Positions 62,077 through 64,000 of a stretch of DNA of 64,000 nucleotides are shown here, one piece after another. Made by a program: the position numbers and the translations under genes. The DNA comes from Namhaeicola litoreus (lineage in GTDB: Bacteria; Bacteroidota; Bacteroidia; Flavobacteriales; Flavobacteriaceae), in contig NZ_JBHTMY010000002.1 in the NCBI RefSeq assembly GCF_042679565.1, positions 372,001-436,000 on the forward strand, given 5' to 3'. The notes beneath the pieces are model-generated. The model was given only the letters and a program-made list of their open reading frames with translations. It did not search any database and was not told the DNA's origin. Within the stretch, counting starts at the first letter, position 1; each line of letters opens with the position of its first letter.

Positions 62077-62970
62077 ATGACATATTCTATAGCAGAAGCA
62101 GAGAGATTAACAGGTATTAAAGCACATACTTTAAGGATTTGGGAAAAGCGATATGACTTTTTAGTACCCGAAAGAACAGATACGAATATTCGATTCTTTA
62201 GTGATGACCAGCTTAGGAAACTTATTAACGTGAGTATACTTATTCAAAACAAGCATAGAATTTCAACCATTGCCAGAATGGATGATGACGAAATCAATCA
62301 AACAGTTTCTGGAATTCTAACTTCTGATGATACGAGTCATGACGAAATCATCAAGGCACTTGTAATGAGTATGCTAAAACTAGATGAGGCCGAATTTAAC
62401 AACATCTTTAACAGGCAAATTTTAAAACAAGGCTTGGTAAATACCATTCTCCATATTATTTATCCATTTTTAGAGCAGGTAGGCGTACTCTGGGGAACAA
62501 ACAAAGTTTTACCCGCTCAAGAACATTTTACATCCAATTTAATAAGGCAGAAACTTATATCCGCTTTTGAGAGCTTACCTCAACCGGCGCCTGATGCACC
62601 AAAAATTGTTCTATTTCTTTTGGAAGATGAAAATCATGAAATTGCGCTATTGCTCGGTGCTTTTATTGCCAAAGATTTAGGTTGGAAAGTTTATTATTTG
62701 GGACAAAATGTTCCTTCTGAAGACATAGCTACCCTAGTAGACTATTTAAACCCCAGGTTGCTGATGACCATGTTCATTATTCCCAGACCTAAAAAAAGAG
62801 ATGATTCCTTTTGTGAAATGCTGGTCGAAAAAAATATGACTTTACTATATGGTGGAAATCCAAAGAGTTTTCCATGTACAATGGCTTCAGAAAATTTTGT
62901 CGCCATAAAAAATCCCAATCATTTTATAGATTTTCTAAACCACAGTCTTGCTACAATGAAAGAAGTTTAG
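62077..62970 (+). CDS. MerR regulator with CarH-like B12-binding domain (first copy)
   Basis: Transcription regulator, 297 aa. The MerR helix-turn-helix (YSIAEAERLTGIKAHTLRIWEKRY, residues 3-26) is followed by a helical domain and a cobalamin-binding Rossmann domain. The CarH signature W-x9-EH is exact (W139, E149, H150), and a candidate lower cobalt ligand sits in ENH (H187). In CarH/LitR proteins adenosylcobalamin makes DNA release light-dependent. Control of the divergent fasciclin gene is likely from the shared promoter. Confidence 0.87.
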   Translation: MTYSIAEAERLTGIKAHTLRIWEKRYDFLVPERTDTNIRFFSDDQLRKLINVSILIQNKHRISTIARMDDDEINQTVSGILTSDDTSHDEIIKALVMSMLKLDEAEFNNIFNRQILKQGLVNTILHIIYPFLEQVGVLWGTNKVLPAQEHFTSNLIRQKLISAFESLPQPAPDAPKIVLFLLEDENHEIALLLGAFIAKDLGWKVYYLGQNVPSEDIATLVDYLNPRLLMTMFIIPRPKKRDDSFCEMLVEKNMTLLYGGNPKSFPCTMASENFVAIKNPNHFIDFLNHSLATMKEV

Positions 62971-63038
62971 AATAAACGGTATAAAACTTGCAACTTTGCT
63001 CATTTTGTTTAATTTTGTCCTGCACATCATTAATCAAA

Positions 63039-63935
63039 ATGAGTATAAAGACAACCTATTCGATCAAAGATCTAGAGCACCTAAGTGGGATCAAGGCACA
63101 CACCATTAGAATTTGGGAACGCCGATACAATTTATTCGAACCTAATCGAACAGATACAAACATCCGCACTTACGATCAAAAAACGCTTCAAAAATTGCTC
63201 AATGTGGTACTTTTACTCGAAAACGGTTATAAAATTTCCAAGATCTCAGAAATCAAAGAAAGCGATTTATATAGTATTACCCGAGAATTACAACTCAAAA
63301 AACACTCGAGTACTTACGCCCTGGACACTTTAAAATTAGCGATGCTAAATTTTGATAGGGTACTTTTCGAACAAGTGTACAATCAGCTGCTTGAAAAACA
63401 TGATTTTAGAGAGATTTTTGTAAATTACTTTATTCCTTTTCTCAATGAAATTGGGATGCTTTGGGTCACAAAGACGATTTCGCCTGCACACGAACACTTT
63501 ATTTCAAATTTAATTAAGCAGAAACTTCTTACAAATATTGAAAGGGTACAACATATGCCTTCTCAGCAAAAAGCGACATGGGTTCTTTTTCTGCCGCTCA
63601 ATGAAATTCATGAATTAGGGTTGATGTATATCCATTTTGAATTATTACTCAAAGGTTACAATTCTATTTACCTGGGTATGAGTACACCCATAGAAAACTT
63701 GTTAGATTTGCAAAGCGTTTATGACGATATTACATTTGTAAGCTATTTTACGGTAGAACCTACAGAAGATAAAATTCAGAATTATTTAGCCCATCTAAAC
63801 GAATTCATTTTAGAACCGAGAAATGAAAAATTACATATACTGGGAAAAAATAGCGAGTTTATTAGTGATAAAGCGCTAAATACCAGTATGATTAAGCACA
63901 AGACCTTAAAACATTTCTTAGAAGTGATAGAGTAA
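63039..63935 (+). CDS. MerR regulator with CarH-like B12-binding domain (second copy)
   Basis: Paralogue of the preceding gene, 298 aa from the start at 63039 (MSIKTTYSIKDLEHLSGIKAHTIRIWERRY); the frame extends 17 codons upstream without family similarity. The W-x9-EH motif is again exact (W142, E152, H153) and EIHELGL supplies the candidate cobalt-binding H191. The gap to the first copy is 68 bases. Two such genes in tandem recall CarA/CarH of Myxococcus. The last 65 bases of the window hold no gene I can support. Confidence 0.85.
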   Translation: MSIKTTYSIKDLEHLSGIKAHTIRIWERRYNLFEPNRTDTNIRTYDQKTLQKLLNVVLLLENGYKISKISEIKESDLYSITRELQLKKHSSTYALDTLKLAMLNFDRVLFEQVYNQLLEKHDFREIFVNYFIPFLNEIGMLWVTKTISPAHEHFISNLIKQKLLTNIERVQHMPSQQKATWVLFLPLNEIHELGLMYIHFELLLKGYNSIYLGMSTPIENLLDLQSVYDDITFVSYFTVEPTEDKIQNYLAHLNEFILEPRNEKLHILGKNSEFISDKALNTSMIKHKTLKHFLEVIE

Positions 63936-64000
63936 AATTTTACGTATTTCTTTCCAATATTTTTTATTAACTTAACCCTATCCAAAGCAGAAGCTTATTT

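Noticed and set aside
63782..63985. 67-codon minus-strand frame at the window end
   Set aside because: Antisense to the second merR gene for most of its length, with no family pattern.

Overview
The window reads as chromosomal DNA of a member of the Bacteroidota, most likely a flavobacterium-like aerobe. It is AT-rich, several genes need TTG starts, and Shine-Dalgarno sequences are weak. Promoters carry the Bacteroidota -7 box TAnnTTTG, and family-typical genes are present (DUF4407, DUF5777, DUF4230, and a small protein resembling the flavobacterial Lacal_2735 family). I saw no tRNA, rRNA, insertion sequence, prophage gene or CRISPR array.

Left part (1-20 kb): salvage of host-type glycans and collagen-type amino acids. 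A minus-strand unit (4-3300) holds a GH109 exo-N-acetylgalactosaminidase, a sugar nucleotidyltransferase and a NahK-like sugar kinase. A plus-strand series (3451-12352) holds an M20 dipeptidase, a sulfotransferase, a DUF4407 protein, two thioredoxin-fold proteins and a 1007-aa protein joining an APH kinase, an M23 peptidase and a class-III aminotransferase, an arrangement that suggests hydroxylysine kinase plus phospho-lyase. Against it runs a five-gene minus-strand operon (12353-18841) encoding the whole trans-4-hydroxyproline route to 2-oxoglutarate plus a DUF885 peptidase, with a divergent AraC regulator. Hydroxyproline and hydroxylysine are both collagen markers.

Middle part (20-33 kb): mostly housekeeping and envelope genes: OsmC, DUF4230, HemW, an ABC-2 exporter, RuvC, a flippase-like membrane protein with a GT2 glycosyltransferase, DUF456, and a flavoprotein next to a ThDP enzyme.

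Hydrogenase island (33.2-49.2 kb): a membrane-bound six-cysteine (oxygen-tolerant, group 1d type) NiFe hydrogenase hyaABC with protease hyaD, followed by hypF, hypD and hypE. Divergent from it are hypA and a cytoplasmic NAD-linked (group 3d) hydrogenase hoxF, hoxU-hoxY (fused), hoxH and hoxW, then hypB and hypC. A NicO/UreH-like metal permease closes the island. All six Hyp factors are present once, so one maturation set serves both enzymes. H2 could therefore feed both the quinone pool and NADH.

Right part (49.6-64 kb): a desaturase/reductase unit, then a respiratory module on the minus strand: a hexaheme lipoprotein cytochrome with a collagen-like stalk, a cytochrome c lipoprotein, a DUF5777 barrel, a small Tat-signal protein, a four-cluster FeS protein, an NrfD quinone protein, a C-terminally anchored beta protein and a monoheme cytochrome. 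No molybdopterin catalytic subunit is present. A near-identical palindromic site lies upstream of the hyaA/hypA divergent unit, of hypB and of the hexaheme cytochrome, suggesting one Crp/Fnr-type regulator controls H2 oxidation and this electron route. The window ends with a four-domain fasciclin lipoprotein divergent from two tandem CarH-like (B12, W-x9-EH) MerR regulators.
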